This document shows positions 19,515-30,143 of a stretch of 64,000 nucleotides of DNA, in pieces (position 1 is the stretch's first letter; each line of letters begins with the position of its first letter). The DNA lies in assembly GCA_905221605.1 (NCBI GenBank), contig CAJNDS010000191.1:677501-741500 (forward strand), written 5' to 3'. The position numbers and the translations under genes are program-made. The notes under the pieces were generated by a model. The model did not search any database. It was not told where the DNA came from and saw only the letters and a list, made by a program, of their open reading frames with translations. The DNA comes from Symbiodinium natans. Lineage: Eukaryota > Sar > Dinophyceae > Suessiales > Symbiodiniaceae.

Positions 19515-19824
19515 GCCTTGTTGACTAGACTCGGCTCCTGTAACGGATAAGTAGAAGTTGGACCGAGCGAAGGCTATCGCGAACGCCCATGCTCCTCAAA
19601 CCTCTGATCCCTATGCCAGTTTATCGAAAGCCTGCCGCCACAGTGGAAGCTTTTGGTGAGAACACCAGAACTTCGCTGAAATCCAGAAATCGAAGCCTTG
19701 CGGCTCCTGAAAGGTTAAAGGGGCTCGAGCTCAAGAGCCCCAAAGCCCAGGATTCGCGTTGCCGGCTTTCAGGAAGCCGACCCCCAAAACATCTGGGGCC
19801 TAAAGGCATCTTAAGGGCCTAAAG

Positions 19825-19950
19825 TTGGGATGTTGCCCTTTATACTAACAGTCCGTAATAGGGACTCCAATAGGGGGTACTATAATCCCTAAACCCTAAA
19901 TAAACCCTAAACCCTATTAAGGACTGCTAGTAGAAGGGGGAACAGCCCAA
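19825..19950. mobile_element. F1 element carrying an internal telomere-repeat insert
   Basis: TIRs TTGGGATGTTGCCCTTTATA and GGGGGAACAGCCCAA. Flanked by GCCTAAAG (19817-19824) and GCCTAAAA (19951-19958). The middle (about 19885-19917) contains CCCTAAACCCTAAATAAACC-type repeats absent from other F1 copies. Confidence 0.8.
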
Positions 19951-20032
19951 GCCTAAAAGTTCTAAAGGCATCTTGCTCTCAAGGGGGCCCCACCACGTGA
20001 GCCCGCGGCCCGTGGATGTGCTTGGGGGGGAG

Positions 20033-20108
20033 GTTTAGGGTTTAGGGTTTAGGGTTTAGGGTTTAGGGTTTAGGGTTTAGGGCTTAGGGTTTAGGGTTTA
20101 GGGTTTAG
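20033..20108. repeat. TTTAGGG array
   Basis: About 10-11 units beginning GAG|GTTTAGGG and ending TTTAG|GGGG. Confidence 0.95.
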
Positions 20109-20237
20109 GGGGAGGGCCCCTTACCCAAGCTGGTCCCATGTCCTCCAACAGACTTTTAACCAACCTAATTGCCCCAAAACCTATAAAAAGGGATCAGAAA
20201 GCAGAAACTAGAAACCCTAAACCCTAAACCCTGAACC

Positions 20238-20315
20238 CTATTCCGAAGCCCGAGCACCCGCAAGCCACTGCGCCTCGACCTGCGCGCTGCGGTAGATCTG
20301 AAGGAGCTCCCGATC
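20238..20315 (-). CDS. Terminal exon, or exon with donor at a telomere tract
   Basis: Acceptor GGATCCAG|G. It encodes DRELLQIYRSAQVEAQWLAG and ARASE, then TAG within TAGGGTTCAGGGTTTAGGG. It may stop here, or splice through a GA donor (TTCG|GAATAG). Very strong codon bias. CCCTAAA-like sequence lies upstream on the coding strand and TTTAGGG downstream. Confidence 0.55.
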   Translation of the reverse strand, partial: DRELLQIYRSAQVEAQWLAGARASE

Positions 20316-20458
20316 CTGGATCCAGGGTGGCCCCAGAAGGGTTTTGGGGTTTACTGTAGGGTTTAGGGTAAAGGGGCACCCTTCTAATTCCAGGTTTCGT
20401 CATGATTAGGTTTATAAGTATGGTAATTATACTTATAACCCTACTTCGGGTACCTATT

Positions 20459-20573
20459 TGCTTAAGAACCCCCAAAAGAATAAAAATGAAAATAATATAA
20501 TAAGCCCTGTATTAAACTTATAAGGAAGAGTTTGTTTTTTTTTTTTTTGGGGGGGGGGTTCTTAAGCAATTAG
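20459..20573. mobile_element. F3 inverted-repeat element
   Basis: Left CTATTTGCTTAAGAACCCCC and right GGGTTCTTAAGCAATTAG, with a T-run/G-run junction inside. Confidence 0.75.
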
Positions 20574-20721
20574 TAACCCAAAAGGGGGAATAGCGACTTT
20601 AGAAGGGTGTATGATGGGAGTTAAGAGTCGGGGGACCCTTAGGGATGTAGACCCTCTCAAGAAGGTCCCTGGTTAAGAAGTGTCCCCTTTAAGGTCTAGC
20701 CTTATTCGAACACACAAGGGT

Positions 20722-20798
20722 ACCCCTTTTGGGGTTACTTTATATGGGAACCCTGAACCCCGAAAAGGGCAAAAGGGTACCACTGGGCGACCAAGCAG
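20722..20798. mobile_element. F6 short inverted-repeat element
   Basis: GGGTACCCCTTTTGGGGTTA, then AACCCCGAAAAGGGC and AAAAGGGTACC. Relatives lie at 43557-43631 and 49287-49372, all followed by CTGGGCNACCAA. Confidence 0.65.
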
Positions 20799-20908
20799 TA
20801 GGGCTGAGGCTCGAGTTTTGGGGTTTCGGTTGGTTTGGGAAGCTGAGGGTTCAAACCTCGGAAGCCATCATCAACTAGTAACTTTTTGGGTTTAGGGTTT
20901 AGGGTAAC

Positions 20909-21145
20909 TAGCCCCGCACCTGCACCATTTCGGGAACCGGCCAGGCCTTCAAGCGCAAGGTTGATCTCTTGCGGGGCTCAGCGCTGGTGGCCTGGTTCTG
21001 GCCGCCTTGCACGATGACAGGGTGCAGGCGTGCTCCCCTAAACCCTAAACCCTAAACCCTAAACCCTAAACCCTAAACCCTAAACCCTAAACCTGAATTT
21101 TACGCAAGCCACCGCTGAGCAGAGCACGCCGGGCAACCATGAACC
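20909..21145 (-). CDS. Two exons joined across a pure telomere-repeat intron
   Basis: Exon 1 is 21145-21093 (acceptor CCATAG|G, donor AATTCAG|GTTTAG); exon 2 is 21037-20909 (acceptor TTTAG|G, donor GGCTA|GTTACC). They join in phase: WLPGVLCSAVACVKF, then GARLHPVIVQGGQNQATSAE and KRSTLRLKAWPVPEMVQV. Exon 2 has strongly biased codons. A plus-strand frame is also open across exon 2 but is less biased and has no matching splice sites. Product unknown. Confidence 0.55.
21038..21092 (-). repeat. Pure telomere-repeat intron, (GTTTAGG)7GTTTAG
   Basis: The 55 bp between the two exons consist only of the heptamer. They begin GT and end AG on the coding strand, with G as the first base of the next exon. 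Confidence 0.75.
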
Positions 21146-22114
21146 CTATGGCCCTACCATCGGCCTCATCATGTCACTGCACCGCAGGAAGCTTCACCCT
21201 TACCAGTCCCTCACCGTCGAGCCCCCACAAGCTCTCCCATGATCTAACTTATATGGGCTCCGACTATCGTATCCATGCGTCTTACAGTTACATAGCGGCT
21301 ACGCAAAATCGAAAACCATGAGGGACGCGCGCATCGAAATATTCAGCACTGCACTCTCGGGGGTTGCAGGGCTTAGGAAGCCTCACTCTGCCAAGGTGGC
21401 GTATAGCCTCCACTTCTCTAGCAGCCGAGGCCCTAAACCCTAAACCCTTAACCCTAAAATACCCTAAACCGCAAACCCCAAACCCTAAACCCTAAACCCT
21501 AAACCCTGAGCCCTAAAACCCAAGAAGATGTCCTTCAACTATCGGCTCAGCCGCCTTGGCCACCACCACCCTCCTCTGGCAGAGGCAGGCTGCCAGCAGC
21601 AGGGCCTTCTTAACAAGGGTTTAGGGTTGTTAAAACCCTCTGAAAATAATTCCTGAATATGATCCTGTTCACCCAATAAAGGAAAATATAAAATGTCCCA
21701 AGGTCCTACCTAGTTTAGTATACATGCTGTGTGTGTATGTATGTATACACAAGAACTGCGTATATTTCCCTTCCGAGAAGTCACGCACACGGATTCAAGG
21801 AACCCGAACAAGAACATCCATGCTAATCTTGGTTCACAAGAATGAGATTTACATATAGTGATCTAATCGTGTTTCAGTAGAAACTAAAATGGAGATAAAT
21901 GAAGTGCAAAAATGACAAAAAAGTAACACAATCAAACAATAGAATCACGTTCTAATGTAATGACGTAGCAAAGTAGTAATGACGTAACAACGCAAGAACG
22001 CAACAATGTAATTAAACGATGTAATACTGTACTTTAATGCAGTAATGCAACAATGCAACTGCCTTAGCCGTGTTTCTCGTCCAGCAGCTCTAAAATTCGG
22101 AACCAAAATGTCGA
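21146..22114. other. Telomere-like tract and AT-rich repetitive non-coding DNA
   Basis: CCCTAAA units with variants lie at 21429-21520. The stretch at about 21950-22065 repeats the motifs AATGTAATG, TAATGACGTA and GCAACAATG with no long open frame. No gene seen. Confidence 0.5.
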
Positions 22115-24818
22115 CTAGATCGACAGCTTGGACCCGCTGGGTCTCTGAGCGCCAATGACCTTGCCAACTGTTGCTGGCGGGATGATCGCACTAAATCGGG
22201 AAACCGCGGAATCTTCTGGAGGCGTGCCTTGGGCTATCTCCCCACTTCTGTGTCGAAGGACATCGTCCGAGGAACCTTGTGGCTGCAGCGGAGCCGGGCG
22301 TGCCGGTTCAGAAGAGACATTGCTCACAGCACTGCTCAGGCGAACTACGGCTTCGGACAGCGACTGGCTACCCTGCTCGACGCCGCTCATGCGAGCATCA
22401 GGGTCGATCGCCAGATCGAAATAGATGAAGCATGCAGTCGCAACACTGAGCAGGCTACCCAGCATGGAAAATATGGCCAGTATGTACGCGATACTATTCG
22501 TCGTCAGCCAAAATGTAGAGTACATCTGGAGCATGAAGGACAGCGGGGCTTCGACGAGCCTTTCCTTCTGCAGCAGCCGGAGGAAGTCGTCACTCCGTAA
22601 ATCGCGCTCAAGGGAGCGACACACAGACCGGTAGATCCTTCGAGGGCCAAGCTGGCAAAGCTCCACCAAGGAGAGGGAGATGATAAAGGCCTGGCAGGCA
22701 GCAAAGTTGTAGAAATAAAGGCTCAGGAACTGCCAGAAAAGCAGCAGATCCGAGACGCAGTCGTAAAGCCAGAAGGCGAACTCCCCACGGATCCGCATGC
22801 GACTCAGCAGAGGCCACCTGCTGGGGGCCTTGCCTTCTCGCCTGAGCTCCTGATGTGCTTTGCTTACTACAGGTCAGGGTTTCGGATCCTCGGGTGTCGG
22901 TCGTAGGGTGTGGGACTCTTAGTTTGTAGGGTCTAGGGGCTTAGGTCACCTCGAGGATGCCTCGCCCCACCGGTCATCCGCCCACAGGACTTCTCAAAAC
23001 GTTTCAATCCCTTAAGCTCCTGCAAGATGTGTTCTTCTTGGTTACAGATGCACAGTGCCAGGTCAGCAGCTGTGCGGGAACAGCCGCGGCGCCGTGCACA
23101 TCCCAAGGCGATGTGGAGGCAAAGCTTGGCCAGAGGGGAGATGAGAACCAGTGAAATGGCACCCACCAGGGTCCAAAACAGCCATCCCCTCTTAGAGTCC
23201 AAGGCATCTTCATACCCATACCCGTACCTTAGCTGTCCAGTACCTAGGGGTTTTAAAGGTTAACCTTTGAGATAATAAGGGGAATATACTAACCCAAAAA
23301 GGTTAAAGGTTACCTACTCTACTACTAAGGTACAAATCGGGGATGTAAGAATAGCTCGACGCCCAAGTGGTGTACTCACCGTTCCGGTTCAGCACGGTCT
23401 CAGCGACCCAGGCAGTAGTGCAGTAGTCCTCTATGCTCCCCTTAGAACTGTAATAAAAAATATTTTTACTATCCTCTGGGGTTTTATATAAACAACAATG
23501 AAAAATAATTCCCAAAGGGGGATATAGTCCTCCCTCCACCAGGAAGTACAGACCTGGCATTGGCAGAAGCCGCGCAGGTCGGTGCCCAGCAGACTACGCA
23601 TCCACTCCGACAGGACTCGATAACCTTAGTTGTCCAGTAACCTGGGGGAATTAAAGGTTAGCCTTTGGGATTTTAAAGGGATTGCTACCCCAAAAAAGCC
23701 CTAAACCCTAAACCCTAAACCCTAAACCCTACTCTGCTACTAGGTAACAGTGCAGCCGACATCGTGAAGGGAGCTCCCTCACTGCAGAGCCTAAGCCCAC
23801 GGCATCGATGTCAGGCAGATCGCAAAGTTCAGCCCCATGTTGCATGTGACACCGCATGTCAATGATTTCGGAACCTTCCCCGCAAGGGCCAGGAATCTCC
23901 GTGCTATTCTGCAAAGTCGTCCAGAAAAAGGCATCGGACGTGATCGACTCTGCCTCTGTAGAGTTGCACTCGACAAACAGCCCATGCGAGCTGTTTGCAC
24001 AAAGGTCAACGCGTTGAAGGCCAAGCCCTGTTTCGTTGACTTGCGGTTCGCAGGGCTGGCGCGACACTTCGGCTGCCAGGCGCTCAGACAAAATAGTTAG
24101 CTGGTCGCTGCACTGCTGCTCCACATCCCGAATCACCTTGCACCAGCCATCGACCCGACCCTGCAGCTTGCAAAGGTGGAGCTGGGAAGCCAGCAAGTCG
24201 TACCCGTACACCTGCCTCGCCTCTGGGAAGAAGTGAAAGTAGGGGTCATGACACGTGGGCCCCGGACCCTCCACCATATATGCCATTTCCCAGGCCATGA
24301 AGCCGGAGCAGAGGAACTGAAGCAGCCACAATCCAGCCATCTCAGGCACTGCCGGCGTTTGCTTTCCCAAGCCCAGTCGTGAGCAATGGATAGGGCGGAA
24401 CCTAAGGAGTCTGAGTGGAGGGGGGGGGGGGGGGGGCAAAGGCAAGGGGGGCGAGGGGAGGGGAGGGTGGAGAGGAAGGCCTTTACCCAAAAGGAGAAAG
24501 AAAGCGAAAGAAAGGGATGCACGTGCGGAAGCAAAGCAACAGGTGTGCTGGGCATCTGAGTGGGCTCAGCGGGCTGCGAGCTCGGAAGGCACACATGGCA
24601 AAGACCAGTACCAGAAGTGCCATAGACACATACGCTGAAGTGACCAGATGCACGGTGAGCAAAGGGCCCATGGAAAGGATGTCGACCACTGCCGCGCACC
24701 AGGTAATCCACCCTTGGGTGGACTGCATAGTCTTCTGCGCGGCGAGATATCGCACGCCCCACGGGAAGTGCTCTTGCAACTCCAAGGATTCTGCTGGTAC
24801 ATTGCGCCGAACTGCCAT
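22115..24818 (-). CDS. Six-exon polytopic membrane protein, 729 residues, unknown family
   Basis: Exons: 24818-24487, 24401-23749, 23624-23530, 23428-23334, 23227-22948 and 22849-22115. They total 2190 nt, exactly 730 codons, from ATG to the stop after SGSKLSI. Exon 1 has a hydrophobic segment around MGPLLTVHLVTSAYVSMALL. Exon 2 carries MAGLWLLQFLCSGFMAWEMA and then a Cys-rich ectodomain with several N-x-S/T sites. Exons 3-4 give SEWMRSLLGTDLRGFCQCQ and REDYCTTAWVAETVLNRNGE. Exon 5 opens with a membrane span (GWLFWTLVGAISLVLISPL). Exon 6 has two or three more spans and a Ser/Pro-rich cytosolic-type tail. Donors in order: GT, GT, GA, GT, GA; acceptors AG|G throughout. Introns 2-4 are TIR elements. 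The last intron (22947-22850) is the least certain. A receptor- or channel-like role is only an inference from topology. Confidence 0.72.
23228..23333 (-). mobile_element. F7 inverted-repeat element acting as intron 4 (GT-AG)
   Basis: Coding-strand ends GTACCTTAGTAG and CAGCTAAG|GTAC give inverted ends (GTACCTTAG, CTAAGGTAC) and a duplicated GTAC. The inner arms are GGTAACCTTTAACC and GGTTAACCTTTAAAACC. Removing it restores the frame. Confidence 0.8.
23429..23529 (-). mobile_element. F8 inverted-repeat element acting as intron 3 (GA-AG)
   Basis: Flanked by perfect 8-bp duplications TAGTCCTC at 23424-23431 and 23525-23532. The inner ends are TATGCTCCCCTT and AAGGGGGATA. Excising the element plus one duplication copy joins REDY to CTTAW in frame; the donor is GA and the acceptor CATAGAG. 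Confidence 0.82.
23625..23748 (-). mobile_element. F7 element acting as intron 2, with a telomere-repeat insert
   Basis: The ends GTTACCTAGTAGCAGAGTAG and GGACAACTAAG|GTTA match the copy at 23228-23333. The interior carries about four TTTAGGG units that the other copy lacks (about 23698-23731). GT-AG, AG|G. Confidence 0.8.
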
Positions 24819-25961
24819 GGGCGGGGACTCACGAGTTGAGGTCAATCAAAGTGCTCGGCTGTTGTTGGAGCTTCATGGTGTCATGTAGTCGTGTGAAAGG
24901 CATATATAAGTTGTCCCTGGTGTATGCCCAAGCTCATCACAAACTGCTTACCTTCCATGAATGGGAGCTGACCATGAGCATCTCACATCCCAGTCCCAAA
25001 CATCTTAGGGTTTAGGGTTTTAGGGTTTAGGGTTTAGGGTTTAGGGTGCCATCGGCCTCCCTGGGTTCTTGGCCTCCTGAAATTACTACTTCCATCGTTC
25101 TACGCGAGAATATTGCGATAGGAAAGCAGAAGAAACCGAGCACTGAAAGCAACCACTGCATCACAGCCACCCCTGTATTCCATTTCAGAAAACCAGCCCC
25201 CTAAAACCTGCAGCAGCCGTGCATGGGAGCAACATGGACACGACATTACCTTTCCGAACAGATCAGGCGTAGCGACGTACCTACTGCTTACTAGCCGCAC
25301 CGGACTTCTCTGCCGTGGACAAGACAGCCATGAGTCGCCGACTTTGCTCCCCTCCCGCTGGTTGCGAGGACAGGAAGCGCGTGGCAAAAGCAAGGGTGTG
25401 AACCTCGGGTCGGAAGGGCTCTCAGCCCCGTCAAGGCGTCGTGGCGACAGCGCGACGCCTTTAAAACTCCAACCCTGCCAAGCTCTGAGAGTTTTTTGTC
25501 TTCTTTTCGAGCGAGAACCTCTGAACCTATGAAAGCTCCACCACCTTGACAGCCCCTGACAGTTTAGGGTCTGTGCGGCTCCTGAACCCTAAACCCTAAA
25601 CCCTAAACCCTAAACCCGAAACCCTAAACCCCAAATCCCAGCCACAATCTTCTGCGCGTACGAGGCCAGCCGCGAGAGGTGATGCTCCAACCTTGGCGAG
25701 GGCGGCATGCATGCCACCACCCAGGCAGTTGAAGAGCTCCTGCCTCCTTTGGGAGTCTGCTCTATTATACTATTATACTATTATTTTTATTATCACCATT
25801 ATTATTATTAATCTATATATAGGATTTTACATATGTGTATATGTGTATATATATATATGTAATTTGAAGATTTCCGGTCTGTCGGGCTGCGGCTCAGGGG
25901 CTTGTAGAGTTTAGTGGGCCTTCGGGGCTTCAGATGAAGCAGGGAAGTCTGGATTTGGAGG

Positions 25962-26062
25962 TCTCCGAAATTAGGGGTACCTTATTAGGGTTCTTATGAT
26001 AAGGGAATTCCTTCTAGTTGGGGGTCTATGTTAGGGGTCCCTTCTTATCGTAAACTCCCATT
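25962..26062. mobile_element. F2 inverted-repeat element
   Basis: GGTCTCCGAAATTAGGGGTA at one end and ATCGTAAACTCCCAT at the other. Confidence 0.55.
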
Positions 26063-27224
26063 TGGGGTTTTTAGCTTCACGCCGTTTTGGATTCTAGTCA
26101 AGTCGCCTTGCCCTAAGGTCCTGAAGTCAACCCTTCAGGGCTTTGGATTTAGGGCTTAGGGCTTAGGGCTTAGGGTTTAGGGTTTAGGGTTTAGGGTTTA
26201 GGGTTTAGGGGGAGTGGGGAAATAGCCATGTAGACCCACTGCATAGTCGAATATATTTTGGGCATGGTCTGGTTTAAAACGGCACGCCACTGGAATGCAT
26301 CCCAAACGGGACCCTCATTTAGGGGATCCTGCCCCAACCCCAATACCGGACCACTCCCTGCGGTGGAGATGCAACTCAGCCTGGCCCGTAGTGAGGCTGA
26401 TCTGCTCCTTGTCGCTTGGTTGGCTCTACAAGGTCAGAAGTTTGATACTGGGTTTGATACTGGCAAGCAAGCTCCCGAATCAATGAGGCACTGCATTCAG
26501 GGAGCTATTCCGAGTTTTACCATTAGGGATCGGGGCGCATCAGCCGGGTCAGGTCGAGTCTTCATCTGATTTGGGAAATGGAGTCCCTTGAAATCCCCAA
26601 ATGGGCCCCCTTGCGTGTTCCCTTCAAGCCTTTCCCAACTTCCCAAACTAGCCGACACTACCTGTACCCCCCCCCATAAGACCACAATGAAACTTCATGA
26701 CACGTTTAAACACTAGCAAGAAAAAGACAAAACAAAAAAAGGTTATGTTTAAAAAAAAATTGGGTCCCCCTTTCTTTGCACCAAGAAACAGGATCCCCCT
26801 CACAAGGAACCCCTCTAATCCTCGGAAACCCCACAAAATTTCTGGGGGCCTAAGGGCACCCTCTTCCATGTCCTAAACCCTAAATCCTAAACTAAAAGCT
26901 TCCCCCTTCCATGTCCCTGCGCTCCGTACCGGCGCTGGTCTTGAGATGATGCACCAGGAGCAGCCTCGCCCAGCTTCGGGGCTTGGGGGGCTTTAGGATT
27001 TGAGGTTTCGGGCTTGCGCCAAGTACAAAGATGTTGTATGTATGTGTTGGCTTGATGTATGCATGTATGTGTGCTTATATGTAAATATATATATATATAT
27101 ATATGTATGCAGATGTGTGTATGTGTGTATGTGTTTTCTGTTCTTTTTTTCTCCTATTCTTGGCGGTGTGGGGGAGGGGAGGCCCCTTGCTCTGGGCTCT
27201 CACCTGTGTCCAAAATCCATTTTT

Positions 27225-27780
27225 TTATAATTTCCTAATTATATACATATATTGTTAGTTTGATGCTGTATTCTTTCGAACGTTCTGTACATTTGTACAT
27301 ATATTATACGTATATTAATTAATGTTAATTATTATAAGCATACATTACCATATAATATATTTAGCAATGGAAAGCATTAATTACTCCTATCGGTGTTTTT
27401 TTGGAAAAAAAAAACACCCATAAAAAAAGGGGTTTTCAAAAATTTGATTTAATCAGAGTGAGATCAGACATGTAAAGTTATAACAAAGATATAAGAAACA
27501 TATAACATACATTTTTGACACAAAAAAACATGAACATTTTAAATATGATTCATAATATTTTGATTTTACAAAAATTGGAAAACATTTTCTAAACATTTTT
27601 GACATATTTTTCAAAACTATTTGTTTAAACCAACTCTTTTTTTCGAAACATTCTCATTTTTCGATCTGATGTTCTTTCCCGTGGTAAATAAAAATTACAA
27701 CTAGTTGTTAATGTATTTTCTTCAGTAATTGGATCATCTGATAATTCTGGTGTTTTTTCAATTGATTTTTCTCAGATTCA
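27225..27780. other. AT-rich island
   Basis: About 550 bp of strongly AT-rich DNA (TATTAATTAATGTTAATTA and many A/T runs) between GC-rich flanks. No open frame of note. It may be a decayed insertion, possibly organellar, or a structural region; I cannot tell which. Confidence 0.6.
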
Positions 27781-28185
27781 GCCGGCAGGCCCTTGGGCGG
27801 AATAGCACGGGACTTCAAAGAGCTCCTGACCCTTACCCCAAGACCTATAGAGCATCCGCGAGTGTCTTTGGGACTCCAAGTGATGGACTGCTGCAGAAAG
27901 GGAGGAAAATCGTAACTCTCTTGAACCCCTAAACCCTGCTTGCAACTCCAGGCAGGGTCTCGACACGTTCCACGGCACAGCGTGGGCTTCGGCTTTGGGG
28001 CTTCGGGCTTCGGAGCTTCTGATGTCAGCTCCCTCATGCTACGGGAAGGTTTCTGGGAAGAACCCCTTTTTTGAACCCAGACTTTGGCAGAACCCTTTTT
28101 CCCCTAAACCCTGAACCCTGAACCCTAAACCCTAAACCCTAAACCCTGAACCCTGAACCCTATCCCTGAGGACGCAGGCGCGCAC

Positions 28186-28474
28186 CTGAGGCCGTCCAGC
28201 AGCGAGGAGCCTCCTGGAACTACCACGTCCGAGGATCCCGGGCAGGGCTCCTTCACATGAATGGGTGTGGGCTTCTCAAGGCTTTGGCAAGAGTTTAGGG
28301 TTTAGGGTTTAGGGTTTAGGGTTTAGGGTTTAGGGTTCAGGGTTCAGGGTTTAGGGTTTAGGGTTCAGGGTTTAGGGTTTAGGGTTTAGGCTCTACACCA
28401 TCATTTGCAGGCCTCTGCTGTGACAGACATGCTCGCGGCTCCGTGCCGGCAACTGGGCGGACAATTCGCCGAAA
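28186..28474 (-). CDS. Two exons separated by a CCCTAAA-filled intron
   Basis: Exon 1 is 28474-28399 (acceptor CCGTTGCAG, donor GATG|GTGTAG), encoding FRRIVRPVAGTEPRACLSQQ. Exon 2 is about 28274-28186 (donor CCTCAG|GTGCGC). Exon 2 is open in two frames: a phase-matching one (HSCEGALPGILGRGSS) and one with better codon bias (HVKEPCPGSSDVVVPGGSS). Hence the exact acceptor is uncertain. TTTAGGG lies immediately downstream on the coding strand. Confidence 0.45.
28292..28390. repeat. TTTAGGG array within an intron
   Basis: About 14 units with some TTCAGGG variants. On the minus strand it is CCCTAAA and fills the intron between 28398 and about 28275. Confidence 0.9.
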
Positions 28475-30143
28475 CTGCAACGGAAGGGAGCCTAAACCCT
28501 AAACCCTAAACCCTAAACCCTAAAGCCTCTGCTGTTACGGAGCATCGGAGGGCTGCAACGAAGCGGTACCGGCTGTAGGGGTGCTGTAACGGAAGCTGTA
28601 AGGGAGCAAGAGGAACTTGGAGAGTTGAACAAGAAGAGCGGATACGAAACTTTATACGTGCACATCACAGATGCCTATGTGTATTCTGCTAGGGTCAAGG
28701 GCGGGGTTGTGTTTCTTGTGTCAGTCGTGTGTTTTGTGGGGCCATGGCCTGAAAGGACGGCGACAGGACCATGTCAGGTCCCCTAAACCCTAAACCCAAA
28801 CCCTAAACCCTAAACCCTAAACCCTAAACCCTAAACCCTAAGCAGAAACAGCAGCTCCACAGGCAGCTCCAACTAAAGAAGTATGGTTGTACAGGAGCCT
28901 ATAGGCAATTGCCAAAAGAAACCCGCTCTAGTCCTTAGGTCCTTCGGACCTAACGTACCCATACCTAAAGCCTATACCCTCAACCCTAAACCCCTTATGA
29001 TCCAAACTTAAACTATCCAAAGGTACCGGTTCTGAACCCGATGCCAAGCCCCCAAAGCCCAAAAGATCTCCTTCTGGGAGTAGGAGGCCACCGTACCTGA
29101 CGGCAAGCGAGGCTGCGCGAGCGACGGCTGCTCTGTCTACGTCCTAGCATCCATCCACCTCAAACATACCAGTAGCAGACCTCAGCAGAGAGGTTGCCGG
29201 CTAGCTGACGAAATGCCGCTGACCTTACCTCTTACCACTAATTGACTCACTATGAACCCCACGATCCCCCAATTTATGCTTTGGCACATTCCCCTCCTGT
29301 GGCAGTAATGGCTGACACGAATCGCGAACAAGCATGCCACAGCAAGAAACAACACGTCCGGATGTTTGCGCGACCTGTGAGTGCATGAAGAACGCATCAC
29401 CTTCACGCACATACACATGCACATACATGTGTGCAGTTTTACATTTTTTGAAGTCTACATATGTATACACATATACAACATCATTCGCATGTGCATATAT
29501 GCGGCGCGTATGCGCTCACATCTCTCTCATATGCATTTGAATCTGCATGTACGATCGCGTGCATAAGCCTTGGCATTTGAGTATACATGCAAGTGCCCAC
29601 GTACATATACAAACACATGTACACCTAGAAACATAGACAAACCTTCATCAATACATATACAAACTCAACCCCTCACGAAGATATTACAAGTACACATACA
29701 GATGGAATATAAATACCTTTGCGAACATTCCTTCGTCCTAAATTGGGGGGGCTTGCGCCGTGCTTGCACGGGCTTGCGCGAGCTTGCTTACGTGCGGGAC
29801 TCGAAATTGCTTTCGTTGACGCTTATCATAGTGACAAACTGAGACAGCTGGTAATCCATACCTTGCGCTATTTGCGCTATGCTTGCGCGCCTGGCTTTTG
29901 ACAAAGTTGTTGCTGTACTTCTTCCGCTGATCTGAAACGTAGCCAGGGGTCTTCGTACAACCCTGATGTGTATATAGGTATATACATGCCGATCATGCAA
30001 ATAGACTTATACAACTAAACAACTCCATATATGTATGTATGTATGTACTACGTGCTTCGTGACGGCAGTGCTTGAGCGAGGGGTTGCCTGCAAGCAACCC
30101 TAGCTCCCGCCAAGCCAGTCTGTGAATTGAACAAGCCCACACA
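28475..30143. other. Telomere tracts and AT microsatellites, no supported gene
   Basis: CCCTAAA arrays lie at 28494-28525 and 28781-28842. TACATA-like microsatellite DNA spans about 29400-29720. No exon has both bias and splice sites. Confidence 0.4.

Larger units (their letters stand above)
19515..20237. other. F1 element and telomere arrays; coding uncertain
   Basis: A plus frame at 19589-19822 (RKPAATVEAFGENTRTSL and onward) and minus frames here are both open, so I call none. The F1 copy and a TTTAGGG array at 20033-20108 occupy the rest. Confidence 0.4.
24819..28185. other. Long stretch without a supported gene
   Basis: TTTAGGG arrays lie at 25007-25047 and 26147-26212, and CCCTAAA at 25586-25634. 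F2-like elements lie at about 25962-26062 and 26757-26840. Microsatellites occur at 25768-25860 and 27040-27130, and the AT-rich island at 27225-27780. A few frames (minus 25393-25100, plus 26258-26569) are long but unconvincing. Confidence 0.4.

Noticed and set aside
28167-28291. Plus-strand exon open up to AAGA|GTTTAG
   Set aside because: Minus frames show better codon bias and a strong donor (CCTCAG|GTGCGC).
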